A stretch of DNA of 64,000 nt. Source: Dirofilaria immitis. Taxonomy: Eukaryota > Nematoda > Chromadorea > Rhabditida > Onchocercidae. The stretch lies in NCBI GenBank assembly GCA_024305405.1, contig JAKNDB010000079.1, positions 1,928,501-1,992,500 of the forward strand. Direction: 5' to 3'. The notes under the pieces are model-generated. The model was not told the origin of the DNA, searched no databases, and was given only the letters and a program-made list of their open reading frames with translations. Below, piece after piece: positions 12,401 through 25,300 of the stretch; the first letter of the stretch is position 1, and each line of letters opens with the position of its first letter. The position numbers and the translations under genes were made by a program.

Positions 12401-14123
12401 TCATAAAAAGAACAAATTCCGCAAAACAAGTAAACAATAAATTAATTTGTTTACCTCAAAGAATTAATGTCATTAATCCTTGTGGCCGGAGAAGAATGTG
12501 TTGTAGATAATCGATCCAAATCAGATACTAATTCCGAAAAATTGCGCGTTACCTGAAATTTATCGTTAAACAAAACAATAATGATATAGTTTTAATCATA
12601 ATACTACTACTACTAAAAATAATAATAATAGTAGTAGTAGTAGTAGTAGTATCAATAGGTTAACTTATATGATTATTTTATTTTCCAAACAGATGATATG
12701 TGAAATAATAAAACTAAACTAAAGTAGAAATATTAAAGGTCAGTTAATGACCAAAACTAAAATATAATTGTAGTAGTGGCGAGAAGAGAGGATGAGGATT
12801 GTTGAGCCCTACAGCGTAGTTTTTTATATGAATCGAAATAGCAAACGAGAGGATAGCAATTTCGATTGCATATTTCTAGTAGAAGGAATCAATAGTTTTT
12901 CATAGTAGTCGTCCAAAAGTGAAAAAAAGAAAAAAAAAGGGAAGCTCATCAAAAACTTTGCTTATACAATGTGTATTTAAGCATTGCTTGTTTATATACA
13001 CATAGAGATATATATAATCATTTGTTACACAACGGATCTCGAAGAATAATTCTTCATTTCGGATTCAAGCAAAATTAACTGAATTGAATGGAATTTAAGC
13101 AAGTCTTAGTTAAATTTGAAAACAACAGAAATATATAATCTGAAAGCAAATATCAGCTTAATGCATGCTATCCCAAATCAATATTTACAAAGTTCGATGT
13201 TTTTTTTATCCACAGATTCAGATTAGAATAGTATTTATTAACAGTAAACACTGCATAAGCTGATTTGAGGAGCATTAATGATAAAATGATTAGATTAATA
13301 GAGTAAGTTGTTGGGAAAAATAAGGTCAATTGTACAGTGGATAAACTGAACAACCGTCTTGATTATTTCGCTCATTTAACTATTAATATTGAGAAAACTA
13401 ATTAATTAAGGCCAAAAGATAAAGAAACGAAAATCCCTGCTTTTTCCTATTTTCACTACATAGTATTTGATCGCCTTTCCCAGAAAAGAAATTAGGGATT
13501 AATATTCAAGATTATGAATCAATTCTGGATGATGCCAGTGATTCAAAGACACACTCTAACGTGTGTAAAATGACTACGATTCTTTATCCTTAGTATAGGC
13601 TTCTATTGAAAAGAAAAAAACTTTATCCTTAGTATAGGCTTCTATTGAAACGGAAAGTAGAGATCTTTTGCAAATAAAAATAACGCCAATTTGTAATTAA
13701 TTAAAAATTGTCATTTGAATATTAAACCGTAAAATGTGCTAAAGGTATTAGAATTCGATAATTTTGCGAATTTGTTATTTTATCCATTTTCAACATTTTT
13801 AAAGCTTAGAAAATACAATCTCACATGTAATTAGCCATAAGAGATTGCAGATTGCTTAAATAAGAATGATTGTTTACCGGTTTCACAAGTACTTCTAATA
13901 TCTAAAATGTGGTAAACAAAAATATATTACCTGTGATAAAGGTGAAGTTGGACATTGAGCACTTGGTTTAGGTGGTAAGGGTGGAGGGTGGTCGTGAAGT
14001 TCGGAGTGAGAAGTAATAAGGTGATTGTTCACCTCGCTCCAATTGTTCGAACAATGCCTTGGTATGTGTGAACCTGGATCGTGCGTCCTCGCACAAATCC
14101 AGTTCTAATGGTAATACCGACAT
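6500..14123 (-). CDS. nab-1: Neurabin/spinophilin: PP1-targeting, PDZ and SAM scaffold
   Basis: A synaptic and cortical actin scaffold that recruits protein phosphatase 1. Exons, 5' to 3' on the minus strand: 13931-14123, 12455-12552, 12172-12360, 11397-11666, 11093-11242, 10812-11015, 10559-10728, 10300-10451, 9816-9953, 9517-9670, 9236-9443, 8974-9014, 8591-8722, 6500-6634. The corrected length is about 744 residues. Seen: [13 protein letters not shown] near the N-terminus, like the neurabin SKFTETRKMFE segment; the RVxF-type PP1 motif in [18 protein letters not shown] (KVSF about 241-244); a PDZ domain at about 285-372 with [21 protein letters not shown]; an acidic linker; a coiled coil at about 426-545; and a C-terminal SAM domain at about 657-720 ([26 protein letters not shown]). 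An in-frame stop lies upstream of the chosen ATG at 14123. The N-terminus is much shorter than in vertebrate neurabin. Two one-base frame losses (10663-10664 and 12323-12327) and one further frame change in the first exon interrupt the frame. Longer isoforms from upstream exons are possible. Confidence 0.9.
6635..8590 (-). other. Long last intron of nab-1, splitting the SAM domain
   Basis: This intron of about 1.96 kb separates GNKLK from [16 protein letters not shown], in phase 0, within the SAM fold. It is AT-rich with no coding signal. Small open frames on both strands near 7360-7577 have no recognisable content. Confidence 0.7.
8840..8873. repeat. 17-bp two-copy tandem repeat
   Basis: The unit atccccataacactttt appears twice with one or two differences, inside the nab-1 intron before the SAM exon. 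Confidence 0.6.
11415..11426 (-). other. nab-1: PP1-docking KVSF codons in neurabin
   Basis: The four codons K-V-S-F sit in the context [13 protein letters not shown], which matches the PP1-binding core of mammalian neurabin (RKIKFSSAPIKVF). In that family the motif docks the catalytic subunit of protein phosphatase 1. Its conservation argues that this gene is under selection despite the frame breaks. Confidence 0.88.
12602..12651. repeat. Inverted trinucleotide repeats (TAC run facing GTA run)
   Basis: A run of TAC triplets (12602-12615) is followed by an AATAAT spacer and a run of GTA triplets (12631-12651). The two arms are complementary and could form a hairpin. Confidence 0.75.
13582..13650. 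repeat. 30-bp two-copy direct repeat
   Basis: A perfect 30-base segment beginning ctttatccttagtatagg lies at 13582-13611 and again at 13621-13650, with nine bases between. Confidence 0.85.
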
Positions 14124-16547
14124 GTTGGATAATTAGATTTGCAGCCGCAGTTCGGACAATAAATGATAGAGAATTCAGCTGAGCTGGTGAAATTTACCTC
14201 CAAACTTTATTAAAGTGCTGAAAGTTAGACTGAAAATAATAAGGGAATAGAACAAAAATAATAATATAGAGTGACAGGGTAAAATGATGATTGCAATAAT
14301 GATGGTAATAATCACAGAAGTGATAATGAAAATTAAATTTGAGAACAAACTGTTGATATATAATGATTGTTGCCGATGCCGAAAAAGACAGTAAGATGTA
14401 TGTATTAAAAGGAACGTATTGGTAAGAAGGAGGGGCGATGGAGTTCTAGGTCAAGAGTGACGGTGTGTGAAGGTCAGCATTAGCAATTACAGAATTGTTG
14501 CGGGTAAGGACACGGGTATTGGTTGAAGTAAAAGGAATTTCAGATAGAACAAATCATGACACCAAATAAAAGTAATGTAGGCGACCTGATGACCAATTTT
14601 GTGACGTACTTCTTTCATCACTCAATATATAATTATAATAGAGAGATAGACAGAGAGAATTTCTAATAAAATGCGAATATTACTCTCTTTTAATCCTTTC
14701 ACTTCTTATTACACAAAAAGAATCAATGACCACTTTACAATTGTGGTTTAGAAAAAAACTGATATTGCAATTGATAAGTAGATTTTGCCGAATTGAAGAG
14801 TAAGATAACTTACCCAAACACGAAGAATATAGCAATTACAGATCGTAATCAAAATAAAGTCGTTCTTACTTCGCAAATGTTTCGAATTCTTTGTCGTAAA
14901 ATCGAAATTTCATTATTTCGTTTCTTTTGCATGAAGCATCTATAATCATTTTAGTAAGATTAATGAAAAATGCTTCAAGAGCGATCGAAAAGTTTGCGAC
15001 CGCTCTTCTACTTTTAGTTTTCTTTTCTCTTCTCTTCGATTAATATAATTATATGAACAATTAATCACTTGCCGAGAAACATGATGACTTAATAGAATAA
15101 TGAAAGGTGATCAAATGGTCAACAAATTCTTTAAGAGGCATGCTGTCTTTTCAATTCGATAAGAGTGATAAGAAGTGATATATTGTGTCTGCTCGCAAGC
15201 ATTTACGACACTTTTGATCGTAATAGGAACATCCCGCAATATTGGGAAAATAATAAATAATAAACAATAAACTTTAAGAACGTTTATTTTCGTGCTGTAA
15301 ATTTTCATCTTTGTTATTTATCAGTAAGCAAGATTTATTAGTTAGTGCATATGAAGTATGCGCGATTTATCAAATGCTAGTTTTTAACTCATTCCTCAGC
15401 ACCGTATAGATTTTCTTATTTTGAAATTCTTGGATATCTTTACATGCATTTCGAAAATAAAGATTTATTTTAATGATTAAAGATCATGTTGCTAATCATT
15501 TCATTTTTTACTGATAACAAAGACGAAAGCAAAAACAATAAATTCGTTTTGAAAATCTAAAAATTTATTGATAAATTCAGTAAAGCTAATAATTAACTGA
15601 TCCATAATTATCAAATTGATATCACTTTGATTATAATTTTTTAAAATAAAAGTAATCTTTTTAAGGCATATAAAAATTAAGCATGTTTGTAATAAAAGCA
15701 ATGATAAAAATAGGACGAAAAAAGTGGAAAATAATTTAAATAAGTGAATAATTATTTTAATTTCGATAAAGTTGAAGTGAGAAAAAATCTTCGTAATAAT
15801 ATTGCAATGATAATTAAGAATATTACTTTATTATATGAACTAAAAATTTAGTTATTGCATAAGTTACAAAGGGAAAAAGGAGAGAAATTAAAAATTAGTT
15901 GTTTTATACAAGATTTTGATAGCAATGAAAGAAAATATTCTCAGGTAAATCACTTAAAAGGAATAAATAAAAAAATACCAGAAGCCAAATATGACAATAT
16001 ATCTTATTGTAAATGGTTGCTTATGCATAATGATATGATATTCTATTCGATGATAATCTATAATTGAGAAAAGTCATTGAGGAATAATTTCGATAATATT
16101 GCAACAGCCAATGCCAAATCGTTCATCAATCAGCGAGGTGTAGAAAGACAAAAAAATTGAAAATTTACAATTGCTTAAGTGAACAACAAACGGTCAGTGA
16201 ATGTTCAACCTTGGGAAAAGAAAGTTTATTCAGTTTCTAACAAAAATTTAAAAATCCAATTTTCTTTTTTAAATTCAAAATCAGCCCAGTATAGTAGTAT
16301 AACAAAGAATGTTGCATAAAGTAAAATAATAAAATTAGCTGCTAATTGACATATTTTATTCAAAACCAGTTCAAAGCAATTAGTCTCTATCCTCTATTCA
16401 ATAAACAATTAAATGTCAGAAGCACAAACAGATGGAAATATGCAACATTGGCTGCAGGAAGAAAAGAATAGGATCAAAAAGAATAGGAAAAAACTATCAG
16501 AAATAAACATTTATTTTAAAACATGAAGCGCTTTTTCCCAACAGACA

Positions 16548-16757
16548 TTGCATAGAAATAATTCAAAAGATAGTGATAATTCTACTTTATCCTTTCAAAA
16601 AAATAGATTACATCTTAATCATGATATCAATCTCGATTTAATAAAAAGATTAGATGAATCTAATCACGATCTCGATCTCGATCTCCGCTTTTATCATCAT
16701 TCAAATGGCAACAATCATCATCATTATTACCACAACTCCACATTTTATTTTGTTTAA
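16548..16757 (+). other. Unrecognised open frame rich in His, Asn and Asp
   Basis: The open frame continues leftward to an acceptor-like cag about 15 bases earlier and ends in a stop. Its product is hydrophilic, with DLDLDL and HHH/HHHYYH stretches and no known domain. It could be a low-complexity exon or chance. No partner exon was found. Confidence 0.15.
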
Positions 16758-16845
16758 ATTGAAATAGACCTTTGCTTGTTAATTGTCTCACGAAAGATAT
16801 AATTTATCATTCTCTTTCACTACCACTATAAACACTGTACATTTG

Positions 16846-16866
16846 TATGTGTGTGTGTATGTGTAG

Positions 16867-16905
<39 letters not shown>
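16846..16905. repeat. TG microsatellite
   Basis: A dinucleotide TG tract interrupted by a few A and G substitutions, followed by TATG-rich sequence. Confidence 0.9.
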
Positions 16906-16906
<1 letters not shown>

Positions 16907-17319
16907 TGTGTTGTATATCATATATATGTATGTGTATCTGTATTTATTTGTATGACAATGGCACCATGTTGTACCGGATGACATCCAACTGGGCTGCGAA
17001 ATTCTTTAAACTATATGTCAATTTCTGTTAAATTTGGTGGACTCAGTTAAATTAAATGCAGAGGGGATTTTCTTGATTTTTGTCTTATTATAAATATTCA
17101 AAGCCTTCCTAATTGTACAATGAAAATGGCTCAAAAATGGGTGAATAAAATCATTCAGCAATCTCTCTCTCTCTCAAAAAAAAAAAAGAGATTATAGGTG
17201 GAATTCTTTTAAGATAGTAGGAATATTAGATTTGTATTGTAAAAACGTTGAAATATTTAATTTATCATAGTGACGCAGTTATACACAACAGATTACAAAA
17301 AGAAAAAACAATAGTCGAA

Positions 17320-17370
17320 ATTTGATCAAGAGCGAAGAAAAGTTATCGAGAATTTGATCAAGAGCGATTT
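17320..17370. repeat. Short two-copy direct repeat
   Basis: The phrase atttgatcaagagcga occurs twice, about 33 bases apart. Confidence 0.7.
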
Positions 17371-19839
17371 TTATCCATTATTCGGGTCTTCCAGTAATTT
17401 TAGCAATAGAGGACATTTTACTTACTTCTAATACAAATTTTAATTTATTTTTATTAATCGAAATGATGACAATAAAAAGAATGAAGAAGGATAAAAGACG
17501 AGACAGCCTATTCTGTCTAGAAATATTGATGGATACTAAAGTTTCGACATATGCACTATGTCTTATATTCTAGGCTATGCAGCAGTTAAAGAGATATGAA
17601 ATGATTCGACCTATGAATAGCTAACAATGATTGGGAAAGAATTAGGCTAAGTAGCTTGGCCAAAATGGCTATACTGTAATCAGTAATGTTCAATACTCCA
17701 CCATCCTAACATTCTAACAAAGATTTCAAAGCCTATTCAAATCAGCTGAAATGGCTGGCATATACATATGGGAAGATGAAAAGAGAGACAATAATTGTGG
17801 AAATAAATGAATAAATGAAATAAATGAATTTGAAATAAATGAACAGCTTGGACTTCTAGCGGCCATCCTACAACTAAGCTCAGCTCCTACTACTATTCTA
17901 CTATCCTCTATAGCTAGTTGCTATTTCCTGATCGATTCGTACACTGGCATACTCGGATAAATATTCTTCGCATATTCAGCAAATGCTAATTTTGCTATTA
18001 TAATAGCCACTAGTCTTTATTGCAAAATTATTAGCCAATACATTGTAAGCTTCTTTCATTGGCCAAAAGTTGAAATTTTCAACAACATTTTTGATTGCAT
18101 TTTTCAATATATCTTAAAATTTGTATAGTTGTAAATTGATAATATTCAAATAATCTTCAAGTAATAAACAGAAAAGAGACAAAGTCAATAGAATTATAAT
18201 TTGCCATAAAATAATAAAATGTTGTTTATCGTTCCAAATAGGTCGACTGAAATAGTGAGTTTGGGATGGAGCGGTATGATAAATTCTCAAAATTTGGTAG
18301 ATTGAATCCCAGTATGACTATCACGTATCTTTCAATCATAATCATAACTAGAAAGTGAAGTCACGCAATTATACTGTTAATACTTGATGCGTAACTTACG
18401 CTAACAACGTATTTTTTTGACCCATTTTAAATTTCTGCACAACTGCGACGAATAAATTGTACATAGTGATTTAACTAATCTGATTCCACTTGTATCTGAC
18501 ATATTTATATATCCTCTCTCCTCCCTTTCCAGTCGCCGTCTACCGGGAGATGAGTTATATCGAATGATCAGCGATATCTCCGCTAATTTAAAATTTTGCA
18601 AAGACAAAATTTGATTAAAGATTTCCTGAAAAAGCTCTTTTCACTAAAAATAATGTGTCCCTGTTTTTTGTCTTTCGCGATAGACATATTCCATCGTGCT
18701 GGATGAAAAATCTTCGTATTTCTAAACGTGATCAATTTTTTGTACAGAACATTCGGACTCTCTATGATGGTATCTTTCTTCATTCTATTACTATTGATGT
18801 AATGTTCTTTGATATCGATAAATCAACTGTGTCACACAGCAAAACAAAATGCTCCGATCAAAATCTTCGCTCTCCATCTTCATCGTCCCATAAATAAAAT
18901 GATTCCTGTTGTATAAAGAAAACTAACTTTTTTTTTTATATTTGTTATGCTAATAAAAATATGATAACAAATTAAGATATGAGCTGACGTAGTAAGCTGA
19001 CGTACGTCAAGAATATGGTACATAACATATATATATATATATATATATATAATATTCACAGCATTCCTATCTGCCACTGTTTTTTTTTTTTTTAGAAATG
19101 ATAATATCATGGAGAGAATTTGCTTTTATTATTTTTGAAATTTGTACTATTCAATTTTCAATGAAATATACATTTAAATATAAAATTTTTATTAAATTTT
19201 AAATAATTTAACTTAAAAGAGAACTTATTATTATAGTAAAATTTTCATATTTCTTACAATTTTTTTTCAAAAGTCGATCAACTAAAATCTAAGTGAACAA
19301 ACTTTACTTCTAACAAAAGAACTAGTTGAAATGAAGAATGGATATAAACAAGGAATTAATGGAGAAGAAGTCGAAACAACCAGATTTATTGCATTCATAA
19401 CATGGAATGACAAAATGAAAATATCTCTTTTGTTGGCTTTCTGGAGAAATATATTTCTCCTTTCTTTTCTTCTTCCGGGATAAAATTCCATATAATTAAT
19501 TCTACGATTCTAGGTTAATTAATTTTGCAGTTCCCCTTGATATTTTAAATAAATATCATCCCATCATATAAAGATCATCGACAGGCTTGACAGGTTTGCA
19601 ATGAAAAAGGCGTATTGAATTTGCATTCCTTTGTATTATTAATATTTTGTAAACTTTTATGGAAACGATTGTTAGTAAAGAAAATAAATTATAGAAATTT
19701 GACAGAACTCGGCTGATAAAAAGTAAAAGATAATAAACTATTATACAAGCATGTTAGATGCATGCAAAGAGATTGTTGTTATATGACATAGGTAGTAGAA
19801 TAATCAGTAAATTATGAAAGATTTTTATCGAGGGAAGGA

Positions 19840-19910
19840 GAGAGAGAGAGAGAGGGAGAGAGAGAGGGAGAGAGAGAGGGAGAGAGAGAGGGAGAGAGGG
19901 AGAGAAAAGA
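19840..19910. repeat. GA/GGGA purine microsatellite
   Basis: A purine tract of repeated gagagaga and gggagaga units, about 65 bases long. A similar tract lies near 52780-52822. Confidence 0.85.
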
Positions 19911-20287
19911 AAGAAGAAAACATTCCGAATAATTTTCTACTTCAATATTTCTAAAGAAATCGTTTTAGTGAGCAAAAGTTGCTTTGATTTTTCTTTTTTT
20001 TTATTAAATATGAAAATATAAGAAATTAGCTGATTCTGAAGGATTCTAAGCATGAGTTACGCTTTGCATGAGATTCTTTTAATAATGCAAGAAAAGATGC
20101 ATACTTGAATTAATATTTACATTCTATTTGTATGAAGCAAGATTCCTTGCGTGTGAATTTCATAATTAATAAACATTAATTTAAATACAACAGGATAAGA
20201 CAAGAGTAAATAAATTGCAGATGTAAGACAACTTTCATATATGATTGATTATTGCATCACAAACAAATACCTATTAACAGAAATGCT

Positions 20288-20289
<2 letters not shown>

Positions 20290-20321
<32 letters not shown>
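20290..20321. repeat. AT microsatellite
   Basis: A pure alternating AT tract of about 30 bases. Confidence 0.85.
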
Positions 20322-20323
<2 letters not shown>

Positions 20324-22371
20324 CATTACTTACGCATGTGGATTGTTACGTACGTGAATTCTTTCTTACACACGTGGATTAAATCAACTTGTTAAATCCA
20401 TCCATTTCCTTTTCCAACTATACATAAAGAGTTTCTTTATATTGTCGATAAACGATAATCATCTGAAACATCATTTAATGACAGTAAGATGCAAATAGTA
20501 GATGAAGCAACGATGAAAAAGATTCGAAAAATGCCAGAAATATTGCTCTGTGCAATCTGATACATTCGCTCTGTGAAGCACCCAATACATAGTATTCATA
20601 GACAAAATAATTCTATGCTCTAGAATCTTTCGGAATGGATTTCGAGAGTGCGGATAACTTATCAATATCAATATGCTTAAGTGATTAAGTAAATTTCAAA
20701 TAGTAGTTCGATAAATTTGTATAGCACAATTTTTTGTGCTATTACACTTGTTTATTGATCAAAATGATCGACGGAATTATGATTTTTGCTGATTGAAATA
20801 TTTTAATTTATTATTCATCTTATAGTTCTTTTCATTTGATCGTAAGATTCATGCATATGCAATTTTTGCTATATATTCAGATTCTTTAACATCGATCGAC
20901 AGTTGAATAAGTAAGTAGCTGATTCTCCGTGTATTATAAATATCAGGAAATATAATAAACCGAAAGCGGGATAATTCTTTTTAATTCATTCGCCTTATTT
21001 TCCCATCACTTCATATACTTATCAATTTATTTACTGGTAAGTAATCAATGATAAAATGATCAAATATTTGAAAAGCCCAAGAGAAACAATAGTGCAGTCG
21101 AAAAGCATATTACCATGAAATGCTCATTGAAGTGTTAAGACATTATCACGTATTGATGCGAATGATTATTTAATCAATATTTTTTTATCCAGAAAATATC
21201 GAATATCTTACAATAATTGATATTTTTATGAAAGAAAAGAACAAGCAAACTTTGAACATAAGAATTTCTTGAATTTTTAAGAATTTTGACGATAAGAATC
21301 ATTTAAATGTTGAAGGGAAATTATGATCTATCAATACTAAACAAAAATATATTGAATTTATTTACTCTAAACCTTCAGCAGTTATTAAAATACAAAAACT
21401 TCCAAATTCTCGAACTTCGAATCCCGACATCGTAAGCCAAATCCCCACTGAACAACGTATTTCCGATGCCTGCAATATCCAAATTATATTATACTGCATA
21501 TTACCGAATTTTGTCGCGCTGCACCTTACAAATTGGCCACGTGCCAAAGTGTTTGCTTCTTCAATTCGTTTGTTTGAAAAGATGTGATGTTGTTGTTGTT
21601 ATTGAACTTTGCAAGCGGGATAGTAGTGATAGCGTTACTACTGATAGCGTTTGAGAAACTGCAGTAGTTGCGGCATTTGCTGCACTATTGATTAGCGATA
21701 TGGCGGTCTTTTAGTACAGCCATATCTTGTGTTTCTTAGACTTAGTGTAATACAGAGCTCTCTCCATGGATAGGTCTTGCTTTAATCATTAGCCATAGGC
21801 CTTCCTGTCCTTACGGCATCGTTCATTTTAGATAGCCTTTAGTCAATATGGCACTGGACTAGTTGAAATCTTTTGCTGTGCTCTTTTGTGAATTAGAAAC
21901 AGACTCACTAACACCCAATTCGATGATGGCTTCTTTCTTCAGTCAAACATTTTCTTTTTCATCTTTCTCTAAACCTACGTTTAATATTTCTTTAAATTTT
22001 TGTCTCTACATAGTAGCATGGAGAATGCGGGGCAATTGCACTTGAAGTTCTCTATATTTAATAATGGATATTTATTCTCGTAATTTGTCTCTATGCATTA
22101 TTGCAATACTGGAGAATGCAGTAGGATTTTAATAGATATGCGTACTGTTTAGTTTATGGTTATTTTGCATAACTATCATTATCATATGTCCTTTACTCTT
22201 TTCATATCCTTTGAGTACTTATATTTTATTCTTATGTCGCTTATTTCTATGCTTTCTTCGTTTTAGCATTATATCACTTTTTAAATTTAAGGTATAGCAG
22301 AATATCCTTTTGGCTTTCGTGCCTGCGTGGAATAGCCTCCAAGCATTCCTGCACCTCTCAAGGACGAAGAC

Positions 22372-25300
22372 ATGAGCGGTACTACCAAGTAAGTTCTCTT
22401 GTGCTGTATATTTGTTGAGATAAACTGAAAATTCTGAAACCATTTGTTCAGTTTTTCTTTTCTTTTTATCTTTCTCACACTCTTTGCACTTTTGTCTTCT
22501 CATTCATGCAACATTACTATCCGTACTTTCTTTTAACATTATAAATTTTTGTTATATTCAAATTCACAGATATCTTCGTAAATTACACTCGCAAATTTTT
22601 GAAATAATGTTGAAGGAATTAAACTTCATTAGTACGTTTGACAAGAAGTAATAATGCCCTTTTATTTAATAGGATATAGTTTTATGTTGAAATGAGCATC
22701 AAGCATCAACTTTTTTTAAAAGTGGCACAGGTTATTACTTGTCTAATCAATTCATTCTTTGGTTAGAATATCAGAAATATTCTTAAGAATTGTAATTTCT
22801 TATTGTTTTTCAAAATTTCAAGTGCATGTGTCAGTTTTGAATGTATTTATAGCTTTTCAGGCAGTAAAATGAGATTATGATTGCTTGCTTTAATTTCTAT
22901 GTTTTTTATTTTTCACGTATTGAGCCAACAAATTTAGTAACTGTTGTTATCTTACCAGTTTTTGTTGCATTTCTCTCGTATGTCATTATACTTATGCTGA
23001 AATGTTTTATAGAATGCTTTTAAATATTTACAGTTACTATTCGGAAGAAACTAGAATAATTGCACCGGCGGCTCGTACTAAAGTTGGTACTGCTGCTCCA
23101 AAAATCTATGGCAAAGAGCTGCGAGATTTAGATGATGCTGACCTAGAAGGACTGCTATCTAAATTATCGCCGGAAGAACTCGAAGATCTCAATAGTGACT
23201 TCGATCCTGATGTGAGCTAGTATCATTATGCCTTATTTATAATTGATTCATTTCTTCAGCGGTTTGTGTCTACGACTTGCTATAACTTTTATAAATAGAT
23301 TATTGCTCCTATTTCTTTTTGCTTTACCGTTAATCCTTAGTGGCTGATAAATTTTTTTGTTGCGCAGTTTATTTCACTTGATTTTGCTATCTCATCCTTT
23401 AGTTTTAGACATTTTACCTGCAAATAACATGTAAGTTTCCTTTGTTCAAAATATATCTGCGCACTTTTTAAGATTACTGCTTTTTTTAGAACTCCTTACT
23501 TCCACCGTCACAGCGATGTCGCAACCAAACCAGCAAGCAGCCAACTGGTCCTTACCAAAGGGATAAGCTGTTGTTGTTCCTCGAGGAAAGCGCAAAACAA
23601 GAAGAAGATTGGGAGGAATGGGTACCCTTCAGTCCAGGAATTAAACGAGGTTAGTTATTCAAATGAACTGGCAGGCTACTCACTTTTTTAAAAGAAAATA
23701 TCGAAGAACGTCATTTTTTTGAGTTTTCTGTCGCGAATGCTGTGGGCTAAACAACTATCATTTGTAAATTTTGTAATTTTCGTTCTTACCTCAGAATCGG
23801 TTTTCTTTTTTCATTACTATTATTTCATTACTTTTCGTTGCATCCTTTTTTGCTCTTACTATTTTAATTTTTCCGCCAGACAGTTATTACTATAAAATTA
23901 ATGTTTTATTTTATTGCAGGAAAAATTTATGAACCAAAAGATAGTGATAAAAATCCGACAAAATGGAAATGCCAATAGAATTGGATCTGGATGATGAGGA
24001 CGATTTGGATGAAGCGCTGCATGAAGCACCAGAAAAAGATCTCGTTGATTTAGCTGGTATTCTTGGAATGCACAACTTGCTCAACCAGTCTCAGTATTAC
24101 AACGCTTTGAAGGTTTTTTATACTATTATTATCGTTATTATTTGCATAATCTAACAATGTTTTATTACACCTAGGAACTTCTTATTGCTCGATGTTACTT
24201 ACAATCTAGAAATCAGTGAAACAGTAAGCATTATTATAAATTACCGATAAAGTTAAGTCGTAACTGAACATTTTCATTATTGGTTCAACATTGACATGTT
24301 TTAATTGCTAGAAATGCCAATCTCCGTTCTTAAAATTTGCCAAAACTAATGAAATGACCATCGCATGTTTACGATTCGACTCACAGTCCTCTTTAAAATA
24401 GTTTTCCCTAATTTTTTCTCTATTCTTAGTTGCCAAAGTTGCGATTTTTTAAATAAAGTCTTCGCATTCATTCGTCCATGCTAATGATAGGCACGGAAGC
24501 TTGAAAGAATATAGCTTAGTTGCAGGAGTTGCGCGTACACATAAAAAGAGAGATTGTTCTCAAGAAGTTATTTTTGTATCTTGAAGCTAATTTTGTTGCT
24601 GTTTTCTCTTCGTTTATTTTTTTCTTGACAGCAGCTTCTCTTCCGGCGAAAATAAACATTAATAATCTAGAAGCCAGTTGAGGTTTCTTCTTTATAGGGT
24701 AAAGGTCAGGATGAAACGACGGGAACTACGTTTAGTGGTGTTGTTAGGGCTTTCGAACCGAAAATTCTTCCAGAAGAACCAGAAAATGAAACTGATGTTG
24801 ATGACTGCATCAGGTATACTCACCTAACTTGTTTCTGTAAGATTTGAATGTTCGAGGTTTTCGAAGCGTAGTTTTTAAGTGTTTTCAAGTCCTTATATAA
24901 ATAGAAGCTTGATTTTGGATTACAGAAAACTTGAAGCAAACGATGAGATGGTGACTGAAATAAATATCAATAACATGAAGCGAATATCAAAGGAGCGCAT
25001 AAAGGCCCTCATTAAAGCATCTTGTGCTAGCAAGCACATTAAAAAGCTGTCATTGGCCAATACTGCTATCTCTGATCAAGAAGCTAGAGTAAGTGCTCTA
25101 TTTTTCTTTCAATATGTATACTTCTTTACAATTTTTATTGGCATACGAGCAATTTAATGTGGACCAGTAAGTGATAGTGTAATAGTGATGTAACATGAAT
25201 TAGTTTATGCTAAACTCTATCAAACATTAAAATGTCTTACTTAGATTTGACAGAATAAAGCAGTGAAAATGTTGCTAGCAGAACAACAGTGTATGGAAAC

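Larger units (their letters stand above)
12553..13930 (-). other. First coding intron of nab-1
   Basis: An intron of about 1.4 kb. It holds the inverted trinucleotide repeats at 12602-12651 and a 30-bp duplication at 13582-13650. No coding signal was seen. Confidence 0.65.
14124..22371. other. Divergent intergenic region upstream of nab-1 and unc-94
   Basis: About 8.2 kb without a recognised gene between two divergent starts. It must hold the promoters and 5' untranslated parts of both genes, possibly with alternative first exons. It contains TG (16846-16905), CT (about 17162), AT (about 19028 and 20290) and GA (about 19840-19906) microsatellites and a two-copy repeat at 17320-17370. Short open frames, such as 16548-16757 (+), have no family I can name. 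Confidence 0.55.

Noticed and set aside
6500..14123. nab-1 as a pseudogene
   Set aside because: Introns, splice sites, the PP1 motif, PDZ and SAM are all well preserved; only a few single-base frame changes interrupt it.
21400..21450. tRNA-like B-box (ttcgaatccc)
   Set aside because: No matching A-box or cloverleaf could be drawn around it.
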